A DNA stretch of 64,000 nucleotides from an uncultured Lachnospiraceae bacterium (GCA_900550285.1 URRW01000009.1:1-64000); one strand, 5' to 3'; counted from the stretch's first letter, positions 48,894 through 58,419 are shown. Notes: generated by a model not told the origin, from the letters alone. Translations and numbers: made by a program.

Positions 48894-50663
48894 ATGAAGA
48901 AATTTTTGGAACTGATCTCCGAGGAGATGGGAAAAGGCTTCGCGGAAGCAGGCTATGAAAAGGAACTGGGACGGGTAACGGTATCCAACCGTCCGGATCT
49001 GTGTGAATATCAGTGCAACGGCGCGATGGCGGGCGCGAAGAAATATCACAAGGCTCCGCTGATGATCGCAAACGACGTGGCAGAGAAGCTGGCAGACAGC
49101 AGCGTATTTGCGGAGGTGTCGGCAGTTGCGCCCGGATTTTTGAATTTAAAATTAAGGGACAGCTTTGTCCGCAGCTATGTGGAGGAGATGGACAAGGCGG
49201 ATAAATTTGGTCTGGAAGCGCCCGAAAAGGCAAAGACGATCGTGATCGATTACGGCGGGCCGAACGTGGCAAAGCCCCTGCATGTGGGACATCTGCGTTC
49301 TGCTGTCATCGGCGAGAGCATCAAGCGGATCTGCCGCTACAAGGGACATCAGGTGATCGGCGACGTGCATCTGGGCGACTGGGGGCTGCAGATGGGTCTG
49401 ATCATTACGGAGTTGAAGCTGCGTAAGCCTGAGCTGCCCTATTTTGACGAGAGCTTTGCAGGCGAATATCCGGCAGAGGCTCCTTTTACCGTATCCGAGC
49501 TGGAGGAGATTTACCCTACCGCAAGCGGCAAATCCAAAGAGGATCCCGCTTACAAAGAGGCGGCGCTTGAGGCGACGCTTCGCCTGCAGAGCGGCGACAG
49601 GGGATACCGCGCGCTGTGGAAGCACATCATCGCGGTTTCGGTGGAAGACTTAAAGAAGAATTACAGTAACTTAAACGTGGAATTTGATCTCTGGAAGGGC
49701 GAGTCCGACGCGGATCCCATCATTCCGGGCATGGTTCAGCGGTTAAAGGATTCCGGGCTGGCGCATGAAAGCCAGGGCGCGCTCGTTGTGGACGTGAAGG
49801 AAGAGACGGATACGAAGGAAATCCCGCCGTGCATTATTTTGAAATCCGACGGGGCGGCGCTGTATGCGACCACCGACCTTGCGACGATCGAGGACCGTAT
49901 GGAAAACCTTCATGCGGACAGCCTCATCTATCTGACGGACAAGCGTCAGGAGATGCACTTTGTTCAGGTATTCCGCGTAGCGAGGAAGGCGGGGCTTGTA
50001 AAACCGGAGACGGAGTTAAAGCATATCGGCTTCGGCACGATGAACGGCAAGGACGGCAAGCCGTTTAAGACAAGGGAAGGCGGCGTGATGCGTCTGGAGT
50101 ATCTGATCCGCGACATCAATGAGGAAATGTACCGCAAGGTGCGCGAGAGCAGGCAGGAGCTTCCCGAAGAAGAAGCAAGGCAGATCGCGCAGGTAATCGG
50201 GCTTTCCGCGATCAAATACGGCGACCTTTCCAATCAGGCGGCAAAGGACTACATCTTTGACATCGACCGGTTTACCTCTTTTGAAGGGGATACCGGCCCG
50301 TATATCCTGTATACGATCGTCCGCATCAAGTCCATCCTTTCCAAATATCAGGAGCAGGGAAAGAGCCTTGAAAATCTGGTATTTGGCGAGCCGTGCAGCG
50401 ACGCCGAGAAGGATCTGATGCGCCAGCTGTGCAGCTTTAACGCCATGATGGACAGCGCCTGTGAGGAGACTGCGCCCCATAAGGTATGCGCATATATTTA
50501 TGACCTGGCAAACGCCTTCAACAAGTTCTATCACGAGACGAGGATACTTGCGGAGGAGGATGACAAAAAGCAGGCGGGCTGGATCGCTCTGCTGCTTCTG
50601 ACAAAGCGTGTGCTGGAGACATGTATCGACGTGCTGGGATTTGAAGCGCCGGATCGGATGTAA
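48894..50663 (+). CDS. argS: Arginyl-tRNA synthetase
   Basis: A 589-residue class I synthetase that charges tRNA-Arg. The HIGH motif appears as HVGHLRSA in YGGPNVAKPLHVGHLRSA. The KMSKS region is replaced by FGTMNGKDGKPFKTREGG, the usual state of many ArgRS. The C-terminal DALR anticodon-binding domain ends with LETCIDVLGFEAPDRM. The ATG at 48894 follows CTGGAGGTACGAG. It lies downstream of comEC but has its own promoter. Confidence 0.96.
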   Translation: MKKFLELISEEMGKGFAEAGYEKELGRVTVSNRPDLCEYQCNGAMAGAKKYHKAPLMIANDVAEKLADSSVFAEVSAVAPGFLNLKLRDSFVRSYVEEMDKADKFGLEAPEKAKTIVIDYGGPNVAKPLHVGHLRSAVIGESIKRICRYKGHQVIGDVHLGDWGLQMGLIITELKLRKPELPYFDESFAGEYPAEAPFTVSELEEIYPTASGKSKEDPAYKEAALEATLRLQSGDRGYRALWKHIIAVSVEDLKKNYSNLNVEFDLWKGESDADPIIPGMVQRLKDSGLAHESQGALVVDVKEETDTKEIPPCIILKSDGAALYATTDLATIEDRMENLHADSLIYLTDKRQEMHFVQVFRVARKAGLVKPETELKHIGFGTMNGKDGKPFKTREGGVMRLEYLIRDINEEMYRKVRESRQELPEEEARQIAQVIGLSAIKYGDLSNQAAKDYIFDIDRFTSFEGDTGPYILYTIVRIKSILSKYQEQGKSLENLVFGEPCSDAEKDLMRQLCSFNAMMDSACEETAPHKVCAYIYDLANAFNKFYHETRILAEEDDKKQAGWIALLLLTKRVLETCIDVLGFEAPDRM

Positions 50664-50686
50664 TCAGAAAAACAACATAAATGGAG

Positions 50687-50736
50687 CAGCAAAAACACCG
50701 GAATGTGGTATAAAGCCACCCGGTGTTTTTTTGCTG
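50687..50736. terminator. Bidirectional terminator
   Basis: An outer stem CAGCAAAAACACCGG / CCGGTGTTTTTTTGCTG encloses a second small stem GTGG/CCAC. A-rich and T-rich sides allow use by both argS and the converging regulator gene. Confidence 0.8.
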
Positions 50737-50772
50737 CCTTGCAGGAGGCAGCTGTATTTGATTCGATAAAAT

Positions 50773-51894
50773 TCAGATCATCGGACGTCCTGTGGAGCGG
50801 CAGATTTCAAGGCGGGGAGAAATGACCTTATGACAAACCTGAAAATCGGAAGCTTCCATCTGCTGTTTTAAAATCAGTCCGGCTTCCCGTCCCATGATAT
50901 ATTCGGACTGGTCGATATGGGTAAAAAAGTCCGGACGCTGGCTGTTTACAAGCGGCTTATCAAAGGAAATGAGGGATACGTCCTCCGGGATCCTGATATG
51001 CAGGGAGGAGAGCAGGTCGTGCAGATAAGCGCAAGTATTGGATTCAGCGGTAATGAATGCAGTGAACTTCTCCTGAAGGATGAGCCGGGAGAAAAGCTCC
51101 TGATAGTGGCTGAATTTTTTTGCCTTATCAAGATATTCGATAACTCTCATGGACGTTTCGGAAAGCCCGCATGCTTCAAGCTCTGACATGGCGCCTGAGA
51201 TCCTGTATTTAACGGAGAAGGTATCCCTTCCCGTGGAGGAAACAAAACAGAATCTGCGGTGTCCCAGATCATGAAGATGCTTTAAGCACATTGCGCCGCC
51301 GGTTTTATTGTCTCCGATCACATAGCTGGTATTGAGACGGGGCAGATAGCGGTCAAGCAGGACAAGCGGATACTTTTTGAGCTGCATGAGCATGAGCTGG
51401 TCGCTGAAAAACGGCTGATCCCGGGGGAAAAGGACGATCCCGGAAATATTCGTATCCAGACAAAGCTGTAAAAGGTAGTTTTCAGTTTCCGGAGTCCTGC
51501 TCTGGAAAATATGGCAGATATAAGCGTCTCCGGGAAATACCGATAAAATACCGTTTACGAGAGACAGGGCAAACTGATCCGAAATGGTCGGAAGGATGCA
51601 CGCGATCTCGGGACGGGAAATGCCTGCTGTGCCGGAAGCAGAAACGGGGACAGCAGGAGAAGAGAAAGCATGGGACTGAGATACAAAGCTGCCCTTGTTT
51701 GGGAAGCGGGTAATGATCCCGTTCGCTTTTAGCTCATTGAGCGCCTTGGAAACCGTGATCCTGCTGACCTGATATTTCTGTATCAATTCGTGTTCTGTAG
51801 GAATCTTGTCGCCCGGATGCAGAATTCCCTGATTGATCTGGGCCAAAAGATCTTCTTTGATCTGCTGATAAAGAGGCAGACTGCTTTCGTTCAT
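50773..51894 (-). CDS. GntR/LacI hybrid regulator (AraR-like)
   Basis: A 373-residue regulator. Residues 1-~72 are a GntR-type winged helix (PLYQQIKEDLLAQINQG, PTEHELIQKYQVSRITVSKAL). From ~85 on it is a periplasmic-binding-protein-like sugar sensor of the LacI type (PEIACILPTISDQFALSLVNGI, FVSSTGRDTFSVKYRISG, ITAESNTCAYLHDLL). This is the AraR architecture, used for repression relieved by a sugar. The ATG at 51894 follows GGGGGA; the frame runs on upstream but has no domain there. It is divergent from a sugar importer operon, which it very likely controls. Confidence 0.92.
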   Translation of the reverse strand: MNESSLPLYQQIKEDLLAQINQGILHPGDKIPTEHELIQKYQVSRITVSKALNELKANGIITRFPNKGSFVSQSHAFSSPAVPVSASGTAGISRPEIACILPTISDQFALSLVNGILSVFPGDAYICHIFQSRTPETENYLLQLCLDTNISGIVLFPRDQPFFSDQLMLMQLKKYPLVLLDRYLPRLNTSYVIGDNKTGGAMCLKHLHDLGHRRFCFVSSTGRDTFSVKYRISGAMSELEACGLSETSMRVIEYLDKAKKFSHYQELFSRLILQEKFTAFITAESNTCAYLHDLLSSLHIRIPEDVSLISFDKPLVNSQRPDFFTHIDQSEYIMGREAGLILKQQMEASDFQVCHKVISPRLEICRSTGRPMI

Positions 51895-52157
51895 AAATAA
51901 AATCCCCCTTGTGTTATTGAAAACATCTGTTTCCCTGTCAATCAGACACTGTCGGAAACAGCGTATCTGCAGGGAAATAAAATTCCTATACCCGTAAAAA
52001 TGGAAAAAATATAACTTTATTATAGAAATAAGGATAGCATATGGCATTATGAATGTCAACAAGACAAATAATGCAAAATGAATGTTTATAATGACAAAAT
52101 ATGAAAAAATAGAATTGGCAATATTTAATAAAAATGGCAAAATTAGAAAGAAAAGCA

Positions 52158-52185
52158 TTGCAAAATGCACATGAAGAGATATAAT
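52158..52185 (+). promoter_or_regulatory. Promoter of the sugar ABC / glycyl radical operon
   Basis: -35 TTGCAA at 52158-52163, a 16-bp spacer, perfect -10 TATAAT at 52180-52185. It sits in the very AT-rich 441-base region 51895-52335 between the divergent regulator and permease genes, which holds no gene. Confidence 0.65.
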
Positions 52186-52232
52186 AAACTTAAATTAAGC
52201 AATGCAAAACAGAAATCAAACCATAAAAAAGG

Positions 52233-52263
52233 AATACAATATGTTTTGCTATAATATTGTATT
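52233..52263. promoter_or_regulatory. Operator-like perfect inverted repeat
   Basis: AATACAATAT (52233-52242) is the exact reverse complement of ATATTGTATT (52254-52263). It lies ~40-75 bases after the predicted transcription start and overlaps a second TATAAT (52250-52255). A further TTGTATTG half-site lies at 52270-52277. It is a good candidate operator for the divergent GntR/LacI-type regulator. Confidence 0.65.
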
Positions 52264-52335
52264 GATATGTTTGTATTGTGAATGAATTACGCGGCGTCAG
52301 ATCAAAAGGGACTGCGGGAAAAAGGAGAGGATCGT

Positions 52336-53295
52336 ATGGGAAAAGCAAAAGCGGTATCTGCCATGAGCGCAGAGCAGAAAAAGAAAAATAGTCATGATCT
52401 ATGGATACAGGTAAAACGACACAGGATTTTGTACCTGTTTTTAGTTCCTCTGGTCGTATGGCTGCTCACGTTCTGTTACGTCCCGATGGCAGGTATTGTG
52501 CTGGCTTTTAAAAATTACCGGTTTGATCTTGGAATTTTCGGGAGCGAATGGGCGGGTTTTAAGCATTTTGAAAAGTTCCTGACGTCGCCGGAGTTCTGGA
52601 TCACGATCCGCAATACGCTGGTCATTACCGGATTAAAGCTGGTCATCTGCTTCCCAGCACCGATCATTCTGGCGCTTTTGCTAAATGAAGTAAAAGCGCC
52701 GAGATTTAAAAAGGGAATCCAGACATTATCCTATCTTCCAAACTTTGTATCATGGGTAGTAGTTGTTCAGCTGATGACGGCGATCTTTACACCGTATGGC
52801 GGTATTTTCAATGAGATCCGCGAGATGATGGGCTTGGAACCGCTTTTCGTAATGGGCGAAAAAAATGCTTTTCTTCCGCTGGTTATCTTTTCAGATCTCT
52901 GGAAGAACGTGGGCTGGGGCTCCATCGTATATCTGGCGGCGATCACGGGAGTGGATCAGGAGTTATATGAAGCCGCAGCAATCGACGGGGCGGGACGCTG
53001 GAAATGTACATGGCATATTACCCTGCCCGGCATTGCGATGACGGTGGGAATCATGTTTATCATGGCGGTGGGAGGCATCCTGAATGCAGGCTACGATCAG
53101 ATCCTTTTGCTGCAGCAGCCCGCTAATATGGAGATTTCGCAGGTACTTGATACATACATTATCCAGACCGGTATCCGGTACGGAAAGTTTGAATACGCGA
53201 CGGCGATCGGGCTGTTCAAATCGGTATTCTCACTGCTGCTGGTAGCAGGAACGAATTATCTGACGAATAAATATGCAGAGATCGGTCTGTGGTAA
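52336..53295 (+). CDS. Sugar ABC transporter permease (LplB-like)
   Basis: A 319-residue protein with six membrane segments and the EAA motif YEAAAIDGAGRWKCTWHITLPGI that contacts the ATPase. This is the LplB/YtcP type of binding-protein-dependent permease used for oligosaccharides and complex sugars. The ATG at 52336 follows AAAGGAGAGGATC; earlier in-frame Met codons lack a ribosome binding site. It is the first gene of an import operon with a second permease and a lipoprotein binding protein. No ATPase gene is in the window; such systems share a general MsmX-type ATPase. Confidence 0.93.
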   Translation: MGKAKAVSAMSAEQKKKNSHDLWIQVKRHRILYLFLVPLVVWLLTFCYVPMAGIVLAFKNYRFDLGIFGSEWAGFKHFEKFLTSPEFWITIRNTLVITGLKLVICFPAPIILALLLNEVKAPRFKKGIQTLSYLPNFVSWVVVVQLMTAIFTPYGGIFNEIREMMGLEPLFVMGEKNAFLPLVIFSDLWKNVGWGSIVYLAAITGVDQELYEAAAIDGAGRWKCTWHITLPGIAMTVGIMFIMAVGGILNAGYDQILLLQQPANMEISQVLDTYIIQTGIRYGKFEYATAIGLFKSVFSLLLVAGTNYLTNKYAEIGLW

Positions 53296-53305
53296 GGAGG
53301 ACGGT

Positions 53306-54196
53306 ATGAAGATTAAAGAATCCAGAGGACGCAAAATATTCAAAGTGTTTAACTATACCTTTCTGGCGCTGCTGGGGGCGGCAACCTTTTATCCCTTCTG
53401 GTATGTGCTGATCGCCTCCTTTAACACGGGGCGGGATTTCATGCGGGGCGGTGTCTGGCTGTTCCCGAGAGAGTTTACTTTGGAAAATTACCAGTTGGCG
53501 TTTGAAGATCCTTCCATTGTAAATGCGCTTGTGATTTCCGTTTTATCAACGGTACTGAGCGTTGCATTTGGACTGGTGTGCACGGCGCTTGCGGCATATG
53601 CGATGAGCATAAAAACGCTGCCGGGACGTACCTTTATCAATTTTTTCTGGTACTTCACAACAATTTTCGGCGGCGGCATGGTTCCGTATTACATGGTTTT
53701 AAGGGATCTGCATCTGACAAGCAGCTTCTGGCTGTATGTAATACCGTCACTGTATAGCTTTTACAACTTTGTACTTTTGAGGACAAACTTTGCGGCAATC
53801 CCGACAGAGCTGCGGGAATCGGCGCAGCTGGACGGGGCAAGCGAGCTGACGATCATGAGCAGGATCTACATTCCGCTCTCCAAACCGATTCTTGCAACGC
53901 TGGCGCTGTTTATCGGAGTCGGGAAATGGAACGACTGGTTTACAGGCGCTTATTACCAGAGCAAAACGGCGCTGTATCCGGCGGCGACCCTGCTGCAGAA
54001 AATCCTGAGCGAAGCGTCCGCGACAAACCAGATCAAGCTTGGACAGGAGACACAGATCGGGGCGGTAACAAGCTATACTTCCCAGTCCCTGCAGATGGCG
54101 TTCGTAATGATCCTTACGATGCCGATTGTCATTATTTATCCGTTCCTGCAAAAGTATTATGTAAAAGGCGTGATGGTTGGATCTGTAAAGGGCTGA
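53306..54196 (+). CDS. Sugar ABC transporter permease (LplC/YtcP-like)
   Basis: A 296-residue six-helix permease with the EAA loop LRESAQLDGASELTIMSRIYIPLSKP. It starts at the ATG 10 bases after the first permease gene, following TAAGGAGGACGGT. It pairs with the LplB-like protein to form the membrane channel of a type I importer. The insertion YYQSKTALYPAATLLQKILSEASATNQIK near the C-terminus is typical of the LplC/YtcP branch that handles large glycans or their fragments. Confidence 0.93.
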   Translation: MKIKESRGRKIFKVFNYTFLALLGAATFYPFWYVLIASFNTGRDFMRGGVWLFPREFTLENYQLAFEDPSIVNALVISVLSTVLSVAFGLVCTALAAYAMSIKTLPGRTFINFFWYFTTIFGGGMVPYYMVLRDLHLTSSFWLYVIPSLYSFYNFVLLRTNFAAIPTELRESAQLDGASELTIMSRIYIPLSKPILATLALFIGVGKWNDWFTGAYYQSKTALYPAATLLQKILSEASATNQIKLGQETQIGAVTSYTSQSLQMAFVMILTMPIVIIYPFLQKYYVKGVMVGSVKG

Positions 54197-54262
54197 AAAC
54201 AAAAAACATGCGGTTTATGGATGGAATAAGCCGCCTGTATATAAAAGAAGGAGGAAAACAGT

Positions 54263-56017
54263 ATGAAGAAAAAAGCGATGGCGCTGCTGATGGCGGCGGC
54301 GATGGCGGCAGGGATGCTGACAGGCTGCGGAGGAACGCAGACCGCATCGGAAGGAGGATCAGGGGAAGCACTGGTCGATGAAAATGGGGAGGCAGAGTAT
54401 TACACGGATGAAGACGGCAACAAGTATCAGAAATTCGATGATGTAAAACTGAAAATGCTTGTCTGCTGGAACGGCGATTTCCCTCATGCGACAGACCAGT
54501 ACAACAACGACGTTGCCAAAGCGATCCGCGACAAGATCGGCGTTACGGTGGAATTTGAAGGCATTATGATGAGCGAAGCGGAAAAGCTGAATATGATGTT
54601 TGCCTCCGGGGATATGCCCGATATGGTAAACGCTCCGTACTGGGGCGGTACGGCGGGAGAAACGGCGATCATCAAAAAAGCCGGGGCAGAAGGCAGGCTG
54701 ATCGATATTAAGGATAAGGTTCCCAACTATCCGAACATTTCAGACTGCTGGGATGTGGGCGTGATCAGCCAGAAATATCTGGAAAATGATATTGATGATC
54801 CGATGTTTAACGGCGCAAGATATGTGATCCCGACCGAGGTTGCCGGAAGCGTGGAAGATATTGCGCTGTGGGCATACGGCGTATTTGTAAGAGGCGATGT
54901 GCCGGAAGCGCTTGGTATTGACCCCAAGTCCATCAAGACGACAGAGCAGCTCGTGGACTTTATGAAAAAGGCGCAGGAATACGGATTTAAGGACATCAAT
55001 GGAAATGACTGTATCGTAGCGACAACCTATCATGACGGCTGGTCTTATGACGATTATTTACAGAGCTACAAGCAGAAGAAGCTGACCCAGTATACAACGG
55101 ATGAAAACGGAAACGTGACGCTGGATAAGCTGACCCAGAACTGGATCGATCAGTATATGGTAATCTGGGAGCTGGTGCATGAAGGAATTCTGGATAAAGA
55201 ATGTTTCACAACCTCCGACGATATGGCAAAGGAAAAAGTCGGAAGCGGCACGGCGCTGTTTACCTGCGCGCAGTATGGCGTGACGATCGACGCGACAAAG
55301 CAGAGCGGCCTGTATGACTCCAATCCCGAGATGCGTTATACATGGGTCGGCCCCCTGGATTATCAGGATGGTTCGGCACTGACACAGATCGAGGCGGATG
55401 GCAGAACAGGATCTCCGGTAATTTTCTTCCCGACAACCTGTTCCAATATTGATGCAGCGCTGACATGGCTGGATTATGTAAACAGCAAGGAAGGCATGAG
55501 ACTGATCAGCTACGGCTTTGAAGGCGATACCTATGAATTAAATGAAGAGGGACAGCCCCGTATGACGGCAGAGCTGACGGAGCGTTACGCAAAAGAGCCT
55601 GAAAATGTAAAGAAGGAGCTGCGCGAAAGAGGAATTAACTATATGGCGTCAAGAACCTATGTGGCAAAGAAGAACACAAAATGGTTTGGCGAGTCGGCTC
55701 CGTTTGATTCCGATGCGCTGGATCCGTATCTGGAAGAGTACAGGAAAGAGCGTCCGGTCGAGATCTTAAAGGGGTATCCGATCGATGCGCTGGCTCCCAA
55801 CTATGAAGGGTATCAGGAGTTTGCGGAATGGGCGTTTGATGACGTGAAGGAAAAAGAATACAAGGAACGCGCATTCTTTGCGGAAACGGAAGAAGAGGCA
55901 AGACAGATCCTGGAAGAGTATCAGGAATATCTGATGACAAATGAGGATGGACAGATGCAGGAGTTCTTGGACTTTATGACAGAACAGTCCAAGACAAGGG
56001 ACGATATTGTATATTGA
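54263..56017 (+). CDS. Sugar-binding lipoprotein of the ABC importer
   Basis: A 584-residue extracellular solute-binding protein of the large LipO/YtcQ type. The lipobox is AGMLTGC (C22). The mature part has two lobes with typical strands (VEFEGIMMSEAEKLNMMFASGDMPDMV, then TTCSNIDAALTWLDYVNSKEGMRLISYGFEGDTYELNEEG). It should capture an oligosaccharide or sugar conjugate outside the cell and hand it to the two permeases encoded before it. A strong hairpin follows the gene and may leave it more highly expressed than the downstream enzymes. Confidence 0.92.
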   Translation: MKKKAMALLMAAAMAAGMLTGCGGTQTASEGGSGEALVDENGEAEYYTDEDGNKYQKFDDVKLKMLVCWNGDFPHATDQYNNDVAKAIRDKIGVTVEFEGIMMSEAEKLNMMFASGDMPDMVNAPYWGGTAGETAIIKKAGAEGRLIDIKDKVPNYPNISDCWDVGVISQKYLENDIDDPMFNGARYVIPTEVAGSVEDIALWAYGVFVRGDVPEALGIDPKSIKTTEQLVDFMKKAQEYGFKDINGNDCIVATTYHDGWSYDDYLQSYKQKKLTQYTTDENGNVTLDKLTQNWIDQYMVIWELVHEGILDKECFTTSDDMAKEKVGSGTALFTCAQYGVTIDATKQSGLYDSNPEMRYTWVGPLDYQDGSALTQIEADGRTGSPVIFFPTTCSNIDAALTWLDYVNSKEGMRLISYGFEGDTYELNEEGQPRMTAELTERYAKEPENVKKELRERGINYMASRTYVAKKNTKWFGESAPFDSDALDPYLEEYRKERPVEILKGYPIDALAPNYEGYQEFAEWAFDDVKEKEYKERAFFAETEEEARQILEEYQEYLMTNEDGQMQEFLDFMTEQSKTRDDIVY

Positions 56018-56030
56018 TTTTTGACTGACG

Positions 56031-56089
56031 AGAGGGCAGGAGCACAAACTTAATGCAAACGATTGGGTTAAGGGTGTTTCCTGCCCTCT
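56031..56089 (+). terminator. Intra-operon hairpin with cre-like loop
   Basis: AGAGGGCAGGA (56031-56041) pairs perfectly with TCCTGCCCTCT (56079-56089), followed by a T-rich stretch. The 37-base loop contains ATGCAAACGATT (56053-56064), which fits the first 12 positions of the CcpA box WTGNAARCGNWWWCA. Partial termination after the binding-protein gene is likely. Confidence 0.6.
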
Positions 56090-56133
56090 TTCTATTCAAT
56101 TTTATGCAGTCGGAGCGGCGAAGGGAGAGAAAA

Positions 56134-58407
56134 ATGGCTTATATCAGGGATAAAAAAGAGGAGCTGACCGGTTATCAGGCAGGCGACCCGTATCGGGAGT
56201 CGGTGGATCTGCAGTGCGATTTTGTAATGGTATACGGCATCGATCCGACGATGCCGGAACGGATCCGGCAATACCGGGAAAAAGGGTATGTAGTGCATCT
56301 TATGACGGGGATCGCGTGGGGAGAATATCAGGAATATCTGGACGGGAAATGGGATGGCAGAAAGCACTGGGACGAGGGGCAGGTGGACCGTTATGGAAAT
56401 GACGTGATCCATAATCCGACGGTTCCCTATATGGTGCCGACGGTTTCCTTTGCGGAGTATCTGACGGAACGGATGAAGGCAGCAGTGGATGCGGGAGTGG
56501 AGGCAATCCATGTGGAGGAGCCGGAATTCTGGGACAGAAGCGGATATTCGGAAGCGTTTAAAAGAGAGTATGAGATCTTTTACAAAGAACCGTGGCAGCC
56601 GCAGCATGAAAGCCTGGATGCCCAGTATAAATGCGCAAGGCTGAAAGCCTACCTGTATAAGCGCACGATCGACAGGGTCAGCGCGGCATTAAAAGAGTAT
56701 GCAAAAGTAACTTACGGCAAGGATCTGAGATTTTATGTGCCGACGCACAGCCTGTTAAACTACACGCAGTGGAAAATCATGAGCCCGGAGGCGGAGCTGA
56801 TCGGGATTCCGACCGTGGACGGGTATATTGCCCAGATCTGGACGGGTACGAGCCGGGAGGCAAATGTATATGAGGGCGTATATCGGGAGAGGACGTTTGA
56901 AACAGCATATCTGGAATACGGCGTAATGCAGGAGCTGGTCAAAGGCACGGGGCGCAGGATGTGGTTTTTAAATGATCCGATCGAGGATCTGCCCTCCTAT
57001 ACATGGGAAAATTATGAATACAATTACCGGCGTACGGCGGTTGCGTCGCTTCTTCATCCCCATATCTGGCATTATGAGATCTGTCCGTGGCCGCACCGCG
57101 TTTTCGACGGACGCTATCCGAGGTTCCAGCCAAGGATTGAGGAAAAAATCGAAACCAGCTTTGAAACGGATCAGTCCAGGCCGATCCCGCAGAGCTATTC
57201 CACGCTTTTATCGGGGATGTTCCAGCTGTTTGGGGATATGGAGCAGAAGGAGTTTTATTTTGAAGGAAAAGCGGACGGCGTAGGTGTCTTTATGTCGGAC
57301 AGCGGGCTGTTCCAGCGCACTTTCCCGGATGGGATCGTGAACGGGGAAAAGCTGGGAGACAGATTCCGGGCGGCGATGCACAAAAACTCCGGCAATCCGG
57401 TGGATGAAAAGGCTGCGGAGGAGCTGATGAAGGAAATCGGGGAAAAGGATTCCCTGATGCTTGATTTTATCCAGAGCGCAGCGTTCCCGAACTTTTTCGG
57501 AATGGCGATGCCGCTTGTAAAATACGGTCTGCCGGTGCATCCGGTACAGCTGGACAATGTGCGGCGTTTTGCGGGCTATCTGGAAGATTATAAGTGCCTG
57601 ATCTTAAGCTATGAGTATATCAAGCCGGAAGCCCCGGACGTGAATGCGGCGGTCGTTTCGTGGATCCAGGAAGGAAATACGCTGATCTATGTGGGCGATG
57701 GAAGCGATCCGTTCCATCAGATCGATTCCTGGTGGAGAAAGAGCGGATATTCAGATCCGGCGCAGCATCTGTTTGAGCTGGCAGGCATTGGAAGAAATCC
57801 GGAGGAAGGGGAGCACCGCGTCGGAGAAGGAAGCATCGTGATCTGGAAAAAGGCGCCTGCGCGGATCTGTCTGACAAAGGAGCTTGCGGATGAGTACCGG
57901 GAGGCCGTAAAGACCGCGCTTGCAGACAGAAAAATCGAGTGGGAGTACAGAAACGACCTGACATTGCATCGCGGCCCTTATGTGATCAGTTCGGTAATGG
58001 CGGAAAGCGTAAGCGACAGCCCGAAGGTGTTTGAGGGCGTTTATGCGGATCTTCTGACCAATGAGTATCAGATCGTCCATGAAAAGAGAGTGAAGCCGGA
58101 TGAGGTGGCGCTGCTGTTTGATTTAAAAAAGATCGATGGGGAAGCGTTCCGCATCGTCGGGACGTCAGCACGGGTTCTGGAAGAGGCATGCGCTGAAGAC
58201 GGTCTGACGATGAGAGTAAAGACTGCCGACAAAATCAGGGCGTTTATACGCGTGCGGCTGCCGGAAGCGGTAAAAAATGTGCGCGCGGCAGAGGAAACGG
58301 GAGAAGCGGTGGATCTGGAAAGCGCGTGGGATGAGGAGACGCGCACGCTTCTGGTATCCTATGACAGTAAGGCAAAAGAGGTTATCATCACGGGAGAGTG
58401 GGGATAA
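56134..58407 (+). CDS. Large TIM-barrel-like protein, probable glycosidase, unassigned
   Basis: A 757-residue cytoplasmic protein (no signal) with ATG after AAGGGAGAG. The first ~400 residues have the rhythm of a TIM-barrel glycoside hydrolase: VMVYGIDPTMPERIRQYREKG, GVEAIHVEEPEFWDRSGYS (two adjacent Glu at a strand end), RFYVPTHSLLNY, LIGIPTVDGYIAQIWTG, MWFLNDPIEDLPSYTW, LLHPHIWHYEICPWPHRVF. From ~450 on there is a region like the beta-galactosidase trimerisation domain (CLILSYEYIKPEAPDVNAAVVSWIQEGNTLIYVGDG). I do not recognise the family. Its place between the importer and the glycyl radical genes suggests it acts on the imported glycoside. Confidence 0.7.
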   Translation: MAYIRDKKEELTGYQAGDPYRESVDLQCDFVMVYGIDPTMPERIRQYREKGYVVHLMTGIAWGEYQEYLDGKWDGRKHWDEGQVDRYGNDVIHNPTVPYMVPTVSFAEYLTERMKAAVDAGVEAIHVEEPEFWDRSGYSEAFKREYEIFYKEPWQPQHESLDAQYKCARLKAYLYKRTIDRVSAALKEYAKVTYGKDLRFYVPTHSLLNYTQWKIMSPEAELIGIPTVDGYIAQIWTGTSREANVYEGVYRERTFETAYLEYGVMQELVKGTGRRMWFLNDPIEDLPSYTWENYEYNYRRTAVASLLHPHIWHYEICPWPHRVFDGRYPRFQPRIEEKIETSFETDQSRPIPQSYSTLLSGMFQLFGDMEQKEFYFEGKADGVGVFMSDSGLFQRTFPDGIVNGEKLGDRFRAAMHKNSGNPVDEKAAEELMKEIGEKDSLMLDFIQSAAFPNFFGMAMPLVKYGLPVHPVQLDNVRRFAGYLEDYKCLILSYEYIKPEAPDVNAAVVSWIQEGNTLIYVGDGSDPFHQIDSWWRKSGYSDPAQHLFELAGIGRNPEEGEHRVGEGSIVIWKKAPARICLTKELADEYREAVKTALADRKIEWEYRNDLTLHRGPYVISSVMAESVSDSPKVFEGVYADLLTNEYQIVHEKRVKPDEVALLFDLKKIDGEAFRIVGTSARVLEEACAEDGLTMRVKTADKIRAFIRVRLPEAVKNVRAAEETGEAVDLESAWDEETRTLLVSYDSKAKEVIITGEWG

Positions 58408-58419
58408 GAGGAGAAAATA

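Noticed and set aside
51895..52170. Long hydrophobic N-terminal extension of the GntR/LacI regulator
   Set aside because: The frame stays open because the region is AT-rich. The GntR domain begins right at the ATG at 51894, which has its own GGGGGA sequence.
52282..52335. Longer N-terminus of the first permease
   Set aside because: The ATG at 52282 lacks a ribosome binding site, whereas the ATG at 52336 follows AAAGGAGAGG; the extension shows no family similarity.
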